A DNA stretch of 23,431 nt from Bacteroidota bacterium (GCA_030706665.1 JAUZOB010000009.1:1-23431), one strand, 5' to 3'; shown: positions 1 through 8,805, counted from the stretch's first letter. Notes: generated by a model not told the origin, from the sequence alone. Program-made: numbers and translations.

Positions 1-54
1 AAGCGGGTTTATTATCAGGAGTAAAATAATTAGTACGCTTAATATTTGGATCTT

Positions 55-98
55 AAAAAGAGAGGATGTTTCAATTTTTTGAAACATCCTCTCTTTTT
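55..98. terminator. Bidirectional intrinsic terminator
   Basis: A perfect inverted repeat has 19-base arms at 55-73 and 80-98 around a 6-base spacer; the next pair inside (74/79) also matches. The outer ends of the arms are A-tract and T-tract, so the hairpin can end transcripts from either side. It lies downstream of the leftward Crp/Fnr-family gene. It may also end a rightward gene to the left: one frame is open from base 1 to a stop at 22-24, which is too short to identify. Confidence 0.85.
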
Positions 99-174
99 AT
101 TTTGACGCAATTGTATTCGTTGTAATATTCAATTCTTAGAGCGTAAAGTTTACCTTCCTCCTGATTCTTCTTCT

Positions 175-876
175 CTATCCTAATTTGCTTATTCTTTCCA
201 GTTTGTTGGGATCTAAAATCTTAATTTTTCTTCCGTCGATCGTGATGACTTTTTCATTTGCAAAAGTAGACAGGGTACGAATTGCATTGGATGTCGTCAT
301 ATTGGAAAGGCTGGCGATATCTTCGCGGGACAGATAGACTTTAAGCGTGACGTTGTCACTTTCGAATCCATATTTTTCTTTAAGTATAATCAGTGATTCG
401 GCAAGACGGCCACGAATGTGTTTTTGTGTGAGGGAAATCGTACGCAGGTTAGAAAATCCGAGTTCTTTTGCCAGCAATTTAATGATGTGGGCAGAGAAAT
501 CGGGGTTTTTAAGCAAGCTCTTAAAAATGAAATCAGAAGAGATGCTGCATATAACCGAATCTTCGATTGCGACGGCAGAAGCCTGATGTAATTCATTTGC
601 AAAGAGTGCGCGAAAGCCAATTAGTCCCAGTGGTTTCGCCATTCTGATGATTTGCTCCCGACCGCAAACTCCTTCTTTGAAGATCTTTACTTTCCCTTCT
701 GAAAGATAAAGCATTCCGATAGGAGGTTCGCCTTCTTTGTAGATGAATTCGTTTTTCTTGTAGTTGGTGCAAATAATATGTTTGTCAAGCTCAGCTTTTT
801 CTTCAGGAGTCAGCAAGTCCAGAAATGAGACTCCCTCTTCCAGGTAATCTTTATAATCCGAGTCAAAGTTTAGCAT
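175..876 (-). CDS. Crp/Fnr-family transcriptional regulator
   Basis: The 233-residue protein has the usual two-part layout: an N-terminal cyclic-nucleotide-binding-type beta-roll (about residues 22-120), a long dimerisation helix (about 125-150) and a C-terminal winged helix-turn-helix (about 150-225, recognition region near 181-203). The pocket segment (84-103) does not carry the Glu and Arg that contact cAMP in E. coli CRP: it reads GLIGF followed by HQAS. Cysteines 36, 71 and 110 are scattered and do not form the FNR iron-sulfur pattern. The effector is therefore unknown, and cAMP or [4Fe-4S] sensing is unlikely. It lies 115 bases downstream of nadE on the same strand and may be partly co-transcribed; a strong hairpin follows. 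The family call is secure; the regulon cannot be read from the sequence. Confidence 0.93.
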   Translation of the reverse strand: MLNFDSDYKDYLEEGVSFLDLLTPEEKAELDKHIICTNYKKNEFIYKEGEPPIGMLYLSEGKVKIFKEGVCGREQIIRMAKPLGLIGFRALFANELHQASAVAIEDSVICSISSDFIFKSLLKNPDFSAHIIKLLAKELGFSNLRTISLTQKHIRGRLAESLIILKEKYGFESDNVTLKVYLSREDIASLSNMTTSNAIRTLSTFANEKVITIDGRKIKILDPNKLERISKLG

Positions 877-905
877 AAGGGGGTAGTTGGTGTGTTTTAT
901 AACAT

Positions 906-913
906 CAAAAATA
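906..913 (-). promoter_or_regulatory. Candidate -7 element for the Crp/Fnr-family gene
   Basis: On the minus strand this reads TATTTTTG, matching the Bacteroidota -7 consensus TAnnTTTG. It lies about 30 bases before the start codon. No clear -33 TTTG is seen at the expected distance, and the stretch is A/T-rich enough for a chance match. Confidence 0.35.
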
Positions 914-991
914 AAAAAAATCCCTGATTTAAAAATTTTTTAACACAGATTCCTTTGAATAATTGAATTTCAGTACTATCGGTATGACTGA

Positions 992-2641
992 TTATACCGG
1001 GAATTGTGCAACCAGTGGCATCCTGCGTCCAAATCCAAATGCTTTTGAGGATATACGCAAAATCGGTGGTGCCTGGAATCTTTTATATTCGTTGTTATTT
1101 ACCATTCTGACTGTTCGTTTTACCGTAGCTTCAGCAAATCCGGCTTCTATAATTTCATCAGGAGATTGATTTAATTCAATATAGCGGAAAAGAATCTGAT
1201 CAAGAATATCATATTCCGGAAGCGAATCGGTATCCTTTTGATCTGGTCGTAATTCTGCAGACGGTGCTTTTGTTATTGTATTTACCGGGATGACTTCGCT
1301 ATCTTTGTTTATAAAATAGGCCAATTTGTAAATGTCTGTTTTATAGACATCGCCAAGGATTGCAAGACCTCCGTTCATGTCTCCGTATAATGTTCCATAC
1401 CCAACTGCGCATTCGCTTTTGTTGGTTGTGTTTAGTAATATATTGCCAAATTTATTGGACAAGGCCATTACCAAGGTTCCCCGTACGCGAGCCTGAATAT
1501 TCTCTTCAGTAACATCTGCTTTTAGTCCTTCGAAGACAGGAGAGAGGCTGGATTCAAATGCGTCAACCATTGGTTGAATGTTTACCGTATCGTATAGAAT
1601 TCCAAGGTTTTCAGCTAATGCAACGGCATCAGAAATGCTATGGTCGGATGAGAATTTTGAAGGCATCAGAAAAACTCTTACGTTTTCGGCACCTAAGGCT
1701 CTGACTGCTAAGGTAACTACGATTGCAGAGTCAATTCCTCCTGATAGTCCGAGTGTCGCAGTTTTGAAATTCATTTTTCCGAAATAGTCACGGATTCCCA
1801 AGACAAGAGCATCATGAATATTCTCGATTGTGTCGGTTTGTGGTGCGACTCTTGAACCGGAAGTGTCTTCTGTATCGATAATTCGGAAGTCTTCTTTAAA
1901 ATACTCCAACTCATCTACCACTTTGCCTTCTGCACTAATAAACATGGAGCCTCCGTCGAAAATTAATTCAGTCTGCGCTCCGACTTGGTTGACGTATACG
2001 ATCGGTACTCCATATTTCTTCGCATTGCTGATCATGATATTTTTCCGATAGTCTTCCTGGTTATAGGAAAAAGGAGAGGCCGAAAGGTTAATAACCAAAT
2101 CAGGATTTAGCTTTTTTAATTCTTCAAGTGGAGAGCGTTTATATAATCGCGATTTTGCAAATTCATTTGACGTCGGTTGCTCATCCCATAAATCTTCGCA
2201 GATAGTAACAGCTATTCTCTTGCCGTACAAATCAATTGTTTTAAATTCACGGTTGGGCTCAAAATGTCGGTATTCGTCGAAAATGTCATAAGTAGGCAAT
2301 AGTGTCTTATGAATGATGTCAATTACCTGTCCGTTTTGTAATATCCATGCAGAGTTAAAAAGATTTTTCCCTCTTGATGCTTTATTTATGGAAGGACATC
2401 CGATGATAGCCGTAATTCCGATGCAGTGTTTTGCAATCTCTTCGATTTTTGCAATTGCTTTTTCGATAAATTCACGGCGTTCCAATAAGTCATGCGGATA
2501 ATATCCGCATATTGACAATTCTGAAAAGACAATTAAATCTGCTCCGTCTTTTTTTGCTTTTAACAGAGCATTAAGAATCTTCTCTCCGTTTGCGTTGAAA
2601 TTTCCAATATGATAATTTAGCTGAGCTAATGCGATTTTCAT
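992..2641 (-). CDS. nadE: Glutamine-dependent NAD+ synthetase
   Basis: This enzyme makes NAD+ from deamido-NAD+, ATP and glutamine, the last step of NAD biosynthesis. Of its 549 residues, the first ~265 form a nitrilase-type glutaminase domain with the catalytic triad visible: E41 (FSELS), K112 (HKTLLPTYD) and C148 (TICEDLWDE). The C-terminal part is the synthetase domain with the ATP pyrophosphatase loop SGGIDS at 300-305. Having both domains means it can use glutamine directly and needs no separate ammonia source. The length is normal for the bacterial two-domain type. It starts 10 bases after the PorT-family gene on the same strand, so the two are probably co-transcribed. A 6-bp hairpin overlaps the stop but has no T-tract, so read-through toward the Crp/Fnr-family gene is possible. 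Confidence 0.97.
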   Translation of the reverse strand: MKIALAQLNYHIGNFNANGEKILNALLKAKKDGADLIVFSELSICGYYPHDLLERREFIEKAIAKIEEIAKHCIGITAIIGCPSINKASRGKNLFNSAWILQNGQVIDIIHKTLLPTYDIFDEYRHFEPNREFKTIDLYGKRIAVTICEDLWDEQPTSNEFAKSRLYKRSPLEELKKLNPDLVINLSASPFSYNQEDYRKNIMISNAKKYGVPIVYVNQVGAQTELIFDGGSMFISAEGKVVDELEYFKEDFRIIDTEDTSGSRVAPQTDTIENIHDALVLGIRDYFGKMNFKTATLGLSGGIDSAIVVTLAVRALGAENVRVFLMPSKFSSDHSISDAVALAENLGILYDTVNIQPMVDAFESSLSPVFEGLKADVTEENIQARVRGTLVMALSNKFGNILLNTTNKSECAVGYGTLYGDMNGGLAILGDVYKTDIYKLAYFINKDSEVIPVNTITKAPSAELRPDQKDTDSLPEYDILDQILFRYIELNQSPDEIIEAGFAEATVKRTVRMVNNNEYKRFQAPPILRISSKAFGFGRRMPLVAQFPV

Positions 2642-2651
2642 TTTTATAATT

Positions 2652-3317
2652 TTAGAAAATGATTCCTATTTGCAACCTGATAGCATTAAGTTTGGTTCTG
2701 TCGTGAACTACGTTATTTGTTGTAATATCAATGATCCCATCATTGTAAATTAATCCGACAGATAAAGCGTTGTTTTTCCCTAAATCATATTCGATTCCAC
2801 CTCCGATGTTCAGAGCCGAATTGAAAAGAGAGATTTCATTATTGATTCCTTCATCGGAGAATTTTCCATCACTGGTTGACCCGTTGGCTCCAATGTTTAT
2901 TTTATTAGTCAATCCAAATTGCCCGAAATATGTGGTTCGATAGAATTGTGCTGTTCGTAATTTAATTACGGTAGGGATTTCAAGATATTGCAATTTGTAT
3001 GTGATTGTTGTTCCCGGTTGAAGAACTTGATCGCTAAATGTAAAGGGATCGGAAGTCCTGTATGATAATTTGCCGCCCTGAGAATTGATAAGTATTCCTG
3101 TTGAGAAAGAATATCGTGGAGATTCGGGAAGAAAAATATCAGCCATTAATCCGAAGGTGTAACCTAATCTGTCTCCTTCGCTGTTTACAATACGTTTGTC
3201 TGATTTCATCCAGCTGATATCCGGCCCTGCAACCAGTGAGAGCTTGTAATGCAACGGTTGTGCGAAAGAAGATATGGAAATGAATGCAATTATCAGAGAT
3301 AAAAACAACTTTTTCAT
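2652..3317 (-). CDS. PorT-family outer membrane beta-barrel protein
   Basis: A 221-residue exported protein. The N-terminus is a typical Sec signal peptide (basic KK, hydrophobic core, SSFAQ with likely cleavage near residue 19-20). The rest is made of alternating hydrophobic and polar strands with turn-forming Gly/Asn/Asp, ending in IGIIF. This aromatic C-terminus and the internal pattern (LSLVAGPDISW, YTFGLMADIFL, YSFSTGILINSQGG) match the small outer-membrane barrels of the broad PorT-like family (OMP_b-brl type). It does not look like genuine PorT/SprT of type IX secretion, so no symbol is given. It is first in a leftward unit with nadE; a functional link to NAD synthesis is not evident. 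The cargo or role is unknown. Confidence 0.85.
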   Translation of the reverse strand: MKKLFLSLIIAFISISSFAQPLHYKLSLVAGPDISWMKSDKRIVNSEGDRLGYTFGLMADIFLPESPRYSFSTGILINSQGGKLSYRTSDPFTFSDQVLQPGTTITYKLQYLEIPTVIKLRTAQFYRTTYFGQFGLTNKINIGANGSTSDGKFSDEGINNEISLFNSALNIGGGIEYDLGKNNALSVGLIYNDGIIDITTNNVVHDRTKLNAIRLQIGIIF

Positions 3318-3342
3318 GATTCTGTACTTTCTTTTAATAGGG

Positions 3343-3350
3343 CAAATTTA
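3343..3350 (-). promoter_or_regulatory. Candidate -7 element for the barrel-nadE unit
   Basis: On the minus strand this reads TAAATTTG, an exact match to TAnnTTTG, 25 bases before the barrel gene's ATG. No good -33 TTTG stands at the usual spacing. It lies in the 329-base divergent gap 3318-3646, which also carries the gldB promoter candidate. I see nothing else in that gap. Confidence 0.4.
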
Positions 3351-3567
3351 GTGCCTAAGAATCCAAAATGAAAATAGATTCTTTGTTCTGGGATTAAAAA
3401 TTGTTAATAATATATCTTGCTGCTCGGATTTTTTAACAGACTCGTTTGGGTTAAGCTGATTTTCTCTATGAATTTAAATAGGTTGGATTAATCTGTTCTT
3501 TAATCGGGAGGGCCTCTTGTTTGCCCGGATGATTATCCTGGATCCGATAATTTCAACGATGAATGAG

Positions 3568-3597
3568 TTTATGCGGAGAGAATAATTTATAGCTTTG
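3568..3597 (+). promoter_or_regulatory. Candidate sigma-ABfr promoter for gldB
   Basis: TAGCTTTG at 3590-3597 matches the Bacteroidota -7 consensus TAnnTTTG. TTTA at 3568-3571, 18 bases upstream, fits a near-consensus -33 element. The predicted start near 3604 would leave a leader of about 43 bases before gldB. Confidence 0.5.
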
Positions 3598-3646
3598 CTC
3601 GTGATTAGAAATTGGGTAAACTGAAAATAGTTCAAAAATTTTTGAA

Positions 3647-4666
3647 ATGCGAAAACTGTGTCTTTGGATTATATTACTAAGTGTTCTGATGATTGCTTTT
3701 GATGGATGCAAGAAAAATCCCTTAAAGAAAGATATCAGCAAAGAAGCTCTTGAAGTTCATATAAAACGTTTTGATCAGGATCTTTTCGCTGTGTCACCAG
3801 ATAGTCTTCAGAAATATATTCCCCGCTTGCAGAAGAATTATGGAGAGTTCTTCAAAATTTTCACTTATAAGATGATTCGTATCGGGGGACCGAAAGATCG
3901 GACTTTTGTCGCCGATTTGAAACGTTTCGTAACTGATAGTATTACAGGCCAGATTCGATCGGAAACCGCAACTGTTTTTCCTGATTTGAGATGGTTGGAA
4001 AGTGATTTGACAAAAGCTTTCAGATATTATCATTCTTATTTTCCCGAAAAGAAGATTCCTCAGGTATATAGCTGTATCTCATATTTCAACCAATCCATTG
4101 TTGTTGCAGACGGGGTGCTTGGGATTAGTCTGGATAAATATCTGGGACGAAAGTCAGGATTTTACCCGAGGCTTGAATTGCCTGTGTATAAAAGATTAAA
4201 CATGTATAAAGAAAAAATCGTATCAGATTGCATGTATGCGTGGGCAATGTCAGAATTTGCATATAACGATTCAAACGATAACCTGATGAGTCAAATGGTT
4301 TATCAGGGAAAATTGATGTATTTTGTTGATGCAATGCTGCCTGAAGTGAATGATACGTTAAAAATAGGATATACGGCGAAGCAGCTGAATTTTTGTAAGA
4401 AAAGCGAAGAAGGGATGTGGACTTTTATTGTTGAACAAAAGCATCTGTTCGCAACGGAATACATGATTAAAAGACGTTATATCAAAGATGCTCCGTTTAC
4501 TGCTGAATTTACTGCTAATTCTCCCGGTCGCGTAGGAGTTTGGATCGGATGGCAGATTGTAAGATCGTATATGAAAAATAATCCGGAGGTTACTCTGCGT
4601 GAATTAATGGGGAACAATAATTATCAGCAAATTTTAAATGATTCGGGTTATTCTCCTCATTCCTAA
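3647..4666 (+). CDS. gldB: GldB-like lipoprotein
   Basis: A 339-residue protein with a lipoprotein-type signal: charged start, hydrophobic stretch 4-17 and a likely lipidated Cys at 21 (FDGC; the Gly at -1 is good, the Asp at -2 unusual). The body matches the Bacteroidota GldB family, with an all-helical look and conserved patches such as YNDSNDNLMSQMVYQGK and GRVGVWIGWQIVRSYM near the C-terminus. In Flavobacterium johnsoniae GldB is needed for gliding, but orthologues are widespread in non-gliding Bacteroidales, where their envelope role is unclear. No other gld or spr gene is present here, so motility should not be inferred. It is divergent from the barrel-nadE unit and 98 bases upstream of the phosphofructokinase gene. 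Confidence 0.85.
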   Translation: MRKLCLWIILLSVLMIAFDGCKKNPLKKDISKEALEVHIKRFDQDLFAVSPDSLQKYIPRLQKNYGEFFKIFTYKMIRIGGPKDRTFVADLKRFVTDSITGQIRSETATVFPDLRWLESDLTKAFRYYHSYFPEKKIPQVYSCISYFNQSIVVADGVLGISLDKYLGRKSGFYPRLELPVYKRLNMYKEKIVSDCMYAWAMSEFAYNDSNDNLMSQMVYQGKLMYFVDAMLPEVNDTLKIGYTAKQLNFCKKSEEGMWTFIVEQKHLFATEYMIKRRYIKDAPFTAEFTANSPGRVGVWIGWQIVRSYMKNNPEVTLRELMGNNNYQQILNDSGYSPHS

Positions 4667-4764
4667 TTAGACGTAATTTTTTGTGATCTGAGGAATTATT
4701 CTTAATTTGTTGGAAGAATAGATTAGGACTGAATCAACGATGTTTAATTAAATAAGCGAGCGAC

Positions 4765-5796
4765 ATGTCAGACAAACCAAAAAGAATCGGGATATTAACA
4801 GCAGGAGGAGATTGTCCCGGATTAAATGCGGCAATTCGTGGAGTGGGTAAAACCGCAATTGTTGAACACGGGATGGAGGTTATTGGATTTACAGCTGGGT
4901 TTAGTGGTTTGATAAATAAGGAATTCGTGATGCTTGATGAATCCAGGCTGTCGGGTATTTTGACTCTTGGTGGTACGATTTTGGGAACTTCCAGAGAGAA
5001 ACCTTTTAAGATGACAGAGGGGGACCAGAATGATAAACCTGCCCTGATAAAAAAACACTATGCCGAACTTGGACTTGATTGTCTGGTTTGTATTGGTGGA
5101 AATGGAACAATGAAAACAGCTTTGCATCTTCAACGCGAAGGGCTTAATGTAATCGGAATTCCTAAGACAATCGATAATGATGTGTTTGGAACTGATGAGA
5201 CTTTTGGTTTTGACTCTGCTGTAGGTATTGCAACTGAGGCAATCGACCGTCTTCATACTACCGCTAACTCTCATCAACGTGCAATGGTAATTGAGGTGAT
5301 GGGGCATAATGCAGGATGGATTGCACTATATGCAGGAATGGCAGGAGGTGGTGATATTATTCTTATTCCTGAAATTGATTATACCATCGGGTCGGTTTGC
5401 AAAAAGATTGAAAAGCGATTTGAAAAGAAAAAACCATATTCGATTGTTGTCGTTGCTGAGGGAATTAAATTGCCCAAGAAGAATGTGACGGCCGGACAGT
5501 TTATTGCAGAGAATATTCAGCTTTTTACAGGAATAGAAACCAGAGAAACTAGGCTGGGGTATATTCAACGCGGAGGCAGTCCTTCTCCGATGGACCGCAT
5601 ACTTGCTACCAGATATGGCGCAGGCGCTGCTGAATTAATTGCACAAGGAGAATTCGGGAAAATGATTGCGCTTAAGGGTGGAGAACTGACTTCTATTCCA
5701 CTTGAGGAGGTCGGAGGTAAACTGAGACTTGTTGCTCCGGACCATAATTTGGTAATAAAGGCAAGAAATCTTGGAATTTCTTTTGGCGATGATTAA
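4765..5796 (+). CDS. pfkA: 6-phosphofructokinase, group III (mixed-substrate) type
   Basis: It phosphorylates fructose 6-phosphate to the 1,6-bisphosphate in cytoplasmic glycolysis. The 343 residues carry the PFK signatures: nucleotide loop GGDCPGLNAAIRG (about 14-26), GGNGT (111-115), catalytic loop PKTIDND (133-139) and MGHNAGWIA (179-187). The Gly at the E. coli 104 position (GGNG) favours ATP, whereas Lys at the 124 position (PKTIDND) is shared with pyrophosphate-using enzymes. This combination marks the group III or mixed-substrate branch. Two positions differ from the E. coli enzyme: Asn replaces the Mg-binding Asp of GGDG, and His replaces Arg in MGR. The phosphoryl donor is most likely ATP but is not settled by sequence. 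The cyclo-ligase ATG follows after 35 bases, so co-transcription is likely. Confidence 0.93.
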   Translation: MSDKPKRIGILTAGGDCPGLNAAIRGVGKTAIVEHGMEVIGFTAGFSGLINKEFVMLDESRLSGILTLGGTILGTSREKPFKMTEGDQNDKPALIKKHYAELGLDCLVCIGGNGTMKTALHLQREGLNVIGIPKTIDNDVFGTDETFGFDSAVGIATEAIDRLHTTANSHQRAMVIEVMGHNAGWIALYAGMAGGGDIILIPEIDYTIGSVCKKIEKRFEKKKPYSIVVVAEGIKLPKKNVTAGQFIAENIQLFTGIETRETRLGYIQRGGSPSPMDRILATRYGAGAAELIAQGEFGKMIALKGGELTSIPLEEVGGKLRLVAPDHNLVIKARNLGISFGDD

Positions 5797-5831
5797 CCGG
5801 ATGGCTTTTGTATTCCAGAGGATGTTTTGAT

Positions 5832-6377
5832 ATGTTAGATGTTAGGACAATAAAGAGAGATCTGAGGTGTAATGTCAGGAATCTCAAGAAAAAGTATTCG
5901 TATGAGCAGCTTAAGGAAATGTCAGAAACCTTGTGGCCTAAGCTGGAAAACGATCCGTTGTTTAAAAATGCCCGCACGGTAATGCTTTATTGGTCTTTGT
6001 CTGATGAAGTACATACACATGAGTTCATCCAAAAGTGGGCAGGTCCTAAGAAAATTATACTTCCTTCGATTGATGGCGATAATCTGCTGCTGAAACAGTT
6101 TGTGGGGATCGATAATCTTGTAAAAGGAGAAGGCATGGGAATCCCTGAGCCCTCGGGTCCTATTTTTGAAGCTATTGATTCAATTGATTTGGTTATTGTG
6201 CCCGGAGTTGCATTTGATCGTTCGAAAAATAGGCTGGGAAGAGGAAAGGGATACTATGACCGTTTGTTGCGTTCGTTAACCTGCAAAAAGGCAGGGGTGT
6301 GTTTTAAATTTCAGTTGTTTGATTCTATCCCTGTTGAGATTCACGATTTTAAGATGGATTACATCTTCTATACCTGA
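5832..6377 (+). CDS. 5-formyltetrahydrofolate cyclo-ligase
   Basis: This enzyme converts 5-formyl-THF to 5,10-methenyl-THF with ATP, returning a storage or inhibitory folate to the one-carbon pool. It is 181 residues long, usual for the family. The hallmark is PGVAFDRSKNRLGRGKGYYD (124-143), holding the ATP/folate-binding GRGKGYYDR loop; IPEP at 104-107 and an N-terminal basic helix (IKRDLR) also fit. An earlier in-frame TTG at 5808 would add eight residues with no family resemblance, so I chose the ATG at 5832, which has AGAGG about 11 bases upstream. It is last in the gldB-pfkA stretch. Confidence 0.95.
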   Translation: MLDVRTIKRDLRCNVRNLKKKYSYEQLKEMSETLWPKLENDPLFKNARTVMLYWSLSDEVHTHEFIQKWAGPKKIILPSIDGDNLLLKQFVGIDNLVKGEGMGIPEPSGPIFEAIDSIDLVIVPGVAFDRSKNRLGRGKGYYDRLLRSLTCKKAGVCFKFQLFDSIPVEIHDFKMDYIFYT

Positions 6378-6731
6378 TTCTGTTCTCATAAAGTAGCCGT
6401 TTAATAAAGGAAATGATGATTCCTGTAGGTTAAGTTTCTGTAAAACGGATGAGTATTTTAAACTTTGTATGTAAAGCATATCACTTGCAAACCTACATTT
6501 GCGCCCAATCTTGATTTAAAGTAAATTAATGAATAGAGTCGGATGCTTATCTGCTTGAATTCCACTTGTTAAATTAAACACAAGAGAGTCGTTTTTTACA
6601 GATGAATGTTTTTAGGATAAAAGAATTATGTCTTTTGACATTAGTTGAAAATTTTATAATAATTCTCATTACTTTTCCAAACTGAAAGTAGATGGGGAAT
6701 AAGGAACCTAAATAATAACCTTTTTTAAGAA
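6378..6731. other. 354-base gap between cyclo-ligase and kup
   Basis: No credible reading frame occurs on either strand. The gap is AT-rich and holds a possible kup promoter at 6494-6501 and only weak short hairpins. I looked for a c-di-AMP (ydaO-type) riboswitch, because these sometimes precede kup in other phyla, and did not recognise its conserved segments. Confidence 0.5.
6494..6501 (+). promoter_or_regulatory. Candidate -7 element for kup
   Basis: TACATTTG matches TAnnTTTG exactly. No -33 TTTG stands at the expected spacing (the nearest, 6464-6467, is too far). If used, kup mRNA would have a leader of about 225 bases. Confidence 0.3.
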
Positions 6732-8687
6732 ATGGAATCAGAGCAGAAGAAATATTTGTCAAAAGTTACGCTCTCTGGCTTAATTATTACCCTCGGGATT
6801 GTTTTTGGTGATCTGGGAACATCTCCGCTTTATGTTATGAAAGCTATCGTGGCAGGGAGTATGGGGACTATTGATCCGGACTTTATTATGGGCGCAATTT
6901 CTTGTGTTTTCTGGACTTTAACACTTCAGACTACAATAAAGTATGTATTAATCACCATGAGAGCGGATAATAAGGGTGAAGGAGGTATTTTTTCCCTATA
7001 TGCATTAATCCGTAAACGAAAGAAATGGGTGTATATCTTTGCAATTATAGGTGGTAGTGCATTGCTTGCAGATGGAATTATTACTCCTAGTATTACTGTC
7101 GTCTCTGCTGTAGAGGGACTTTCAATGATAGATCCGAATATCAATGCCGTGCCAATCTCCCTGGCAATCATCACGGGTTTATTTGCATTTCAACAATTCG
7201 GAACAAATGTATTGGGAAAATCTTTTGGTCCTATTATGGTTCTTTGGTTCTTGATGCTCGGTGTTGTTGGTTTTAGCCAAATTTTAACGATGCCAAGTAT
7301 TTTCATGAGCCTTAATCCATATTTTGCGATTAAGCTTCTGACGACTCATCCGGGAGGGTTCCTTCTTTTGGGTGCTGTTTTCCTTTGTACTACCGGAGCT
7401 GAGGCACTTTATTCTGATCTTGGACACTGCGGTTTTCATAACATAAGAGTGTCTTGGTTTTATGTGAAAACCTGTTTGGTATTGAATTACCTTGGTCAGG
7501 GAGCTTGGATATTGAAGCACTCCCATGAAATTACTCCTGATCTTAATCCATTTTTCACCGTATTCCCCAGTTGGTTCCTGGTCCCAAGTATCATATTGGC
7601 AACTGGGGCTGCTGTTATTGCCAGTCAGGCTCTTATTAGCGGATCTTTTACCATTATCAGCGAAGGAATCTTACTTAATTTCTGGCCCAAAGTTCAAATA
7701 AAATATCCTTCTAAATGGAAAGGACAGATGTACATTCCAAGTGTGAATGCTTTTCTTTTCATAGCCTGTATGTTTGTTGTCGCTTATTTTAGAAAATCAT
7801 CGAATATGGAAGCTGCATACGGGTTGTCAATTACGATTACCATGTTGATGACTTCTTTGTTGATGTTCTTCTATTTGCGTATAAAACGCACGAAATGGTA
7901 TTTTCTGGGGCTTTTCATGCTGACTTATCTTTCGATTGAAATTTCTTTCCTGATTGCAAATCTTCATAAGTTTGCGAATGGTGGTTGGTTTACAATTATG
8001 ATGGCTACTCTGATCTGCTCAGTGATGTATATTTGGTATCGCGCACGTTCAATCAGAAATCGCTTCCTTGGATTTGTAGACATAAAAAACTATTCGGGTG
8101 TGCTTACAGATATTAAGGCAGATACAGAAATTCCGAAAGTAGCAACGAATCTGGCTTATATCACAAAGGCTGATAATCATATGCAGGTTGAATCGAAAAT
8201 TATCTATTCGATCATTAATAAGCATCCTAAACGTGCGGATTTGTACTGGTTTATTCATCTTGATGTGCTCGATGATCCATTTACAATGGAATATAAGTTA
8301 CAGACATTAATTCCGAATGTTTTAATGCGTGTTGAATTCAGAATCGGATTTAAAGTTCAGCCTCGTATCAATTTGTTTATACAACAGGTTATTCATGATT
8401 TAACTGCTTCAGGTGAAATGGATATGCTTAGTAAGTATATTTCATTGCATAAGCATAATGTTCCGTCGGATTTCAAATATGTATTGATTAGTATGCAGCA
8501 AACTTACGACTTTGCATTTAAGTCCTCTGAGAACATGATAATGTATGCTTATCGCTATCTTAAAAAGATTGGCATTTCGGATGTAAAAGCATATGGGTTG
8601 GATTTTAGTAGCATTATCGAAGAAAAGGTTCCGATGAAGCCGAAGGTTTATCAATCTCCCGGATTAAAGAGGATTAAATCTGTTTAA
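6732..8687 (+). CDS. kup: KUP/HAK-type potassium uptake transporter
   Basis: An inner-membrane K+ uptake protein, probably a K+/H+ symporter. It has 651 residues against about 620 for E. coli Kup. The family signature FGDLGTSPLY is at 25-34 in the first membrane helix, and DNKGEGGIFSLYAL at 79-92 is the other strongly conserved segment. About twelve hydrophobic helices fill residues 15-450, followed by a soluble C-terminal domain of about 190 residues, as in family members. It stands alone as a rightward gene and is ended by the perfect hairpin at 8721-8773, shared with the convergent M20 gene. Regulation is not evident apart from a weak promoter match upstream. Confidence 0.97.
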   Translation: MESEQKKYLSKVTLSGLIITLGIVFGDLGTSPLYVMKAIVAGSMGTIDPDFIMGAISCVFWTLTLQTTIKYVLITMRADNKGEGGIFSLYALIRKRKKWVYIFAIIGGSALLADGIITPSITVVSAVEGLSMIDPNINAVPISLAIITGLFAFQQFGTNVLGKSFGPIMVLWFLMLGVVGFSQILTMPSIFMSLNPYFAIKLLTTHPGGFLLLGAVFLCTTGAEALYSDLGHCGFHNIRVSWFYVKTCLVLNYLGQGAWILKHSHEITPDLNPFFTVFPSWFLVPSIILATGAAVIASQALISGSFTIISEGILLNFWPKVQIKYPSKWKGQMYIPSVNAFLFIACMFVVAYFRKSSNMEAAYGLSITITMLMTSLLMFFYLRIKRTKWYFLGLFMLTYLSIEISFLIANLHKFANGGWFTIMMATLICSVMYIWYRARSIRNRFLGFVDIKNYSGVLTDIKADTEIPKVATNLAYITKADNHMQVESKIIYSIINKHPKRADLYWFIHLDVLDDPFTMEYKLQTLIPNVLMRVEFRIGFKVQPRINLFIQQVIHDLTASGEMDMLSKYISLHKHNVPSDFKYVLISMQQTYDFAFKSSENMIMYAYRYLKKIGISDVKAYGLDFSSIIEEKVPMKPKVYQSPGLKRIKSV

Positions 8688-8720
8688 TATATAGCTCTGA
8701 TTCGAAGATTAAATGAAATT

Positions 8721-8773
8721 ATATAAGAGACAAAGGGGCACTTCTACATGAAGTGCCCCTTTGTCTCTTATAT
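8721..8773. terminator. Bidirectional terminator between kup and M20 gene
   Basis: A perfect inverted repeat with 24-base arms (8721-8744 and 8750-8773) around a 5-base loop. It sits between two convergent genes, about 33 bases from each stop codon. The inner part of the stem is GC-rich and the outer part AT-rich, so it can act in both directions. Confidence 0.9.
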
Positions 8774-8805
8774 TGGATCGAACTGAAATATCTTCAACTG
8801 AATAA

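Noticed and set aside
980..999. Hairpin CGGTAT-N8-ATACCG at the end of nadE as a terminator
   Set aside because: Only six pairs, overlaps the stop codon, and has no T-tract on the nadE strand.
2652..4666. Type IX secretion or gliding locus (PorT-like barrel plus GldB)
   Set aside because: The barrel belongs to the broad PorT-like family rather than true PorT, GldB is common in non-gliders, and no other gld, spr or por gene is present.
4822..5307. 161-codon leftward open frame antisense to pfkA
   Set aside because: Fully inside the well-supported phosphofructokinase gene; the translation has no protein-family character.
6378..6731. c-di-AMP riboswitch upstream of kup
   Set aside because: The conserved ydaO segments and a plausible terminal stem were not found; only weak short repeats are present.
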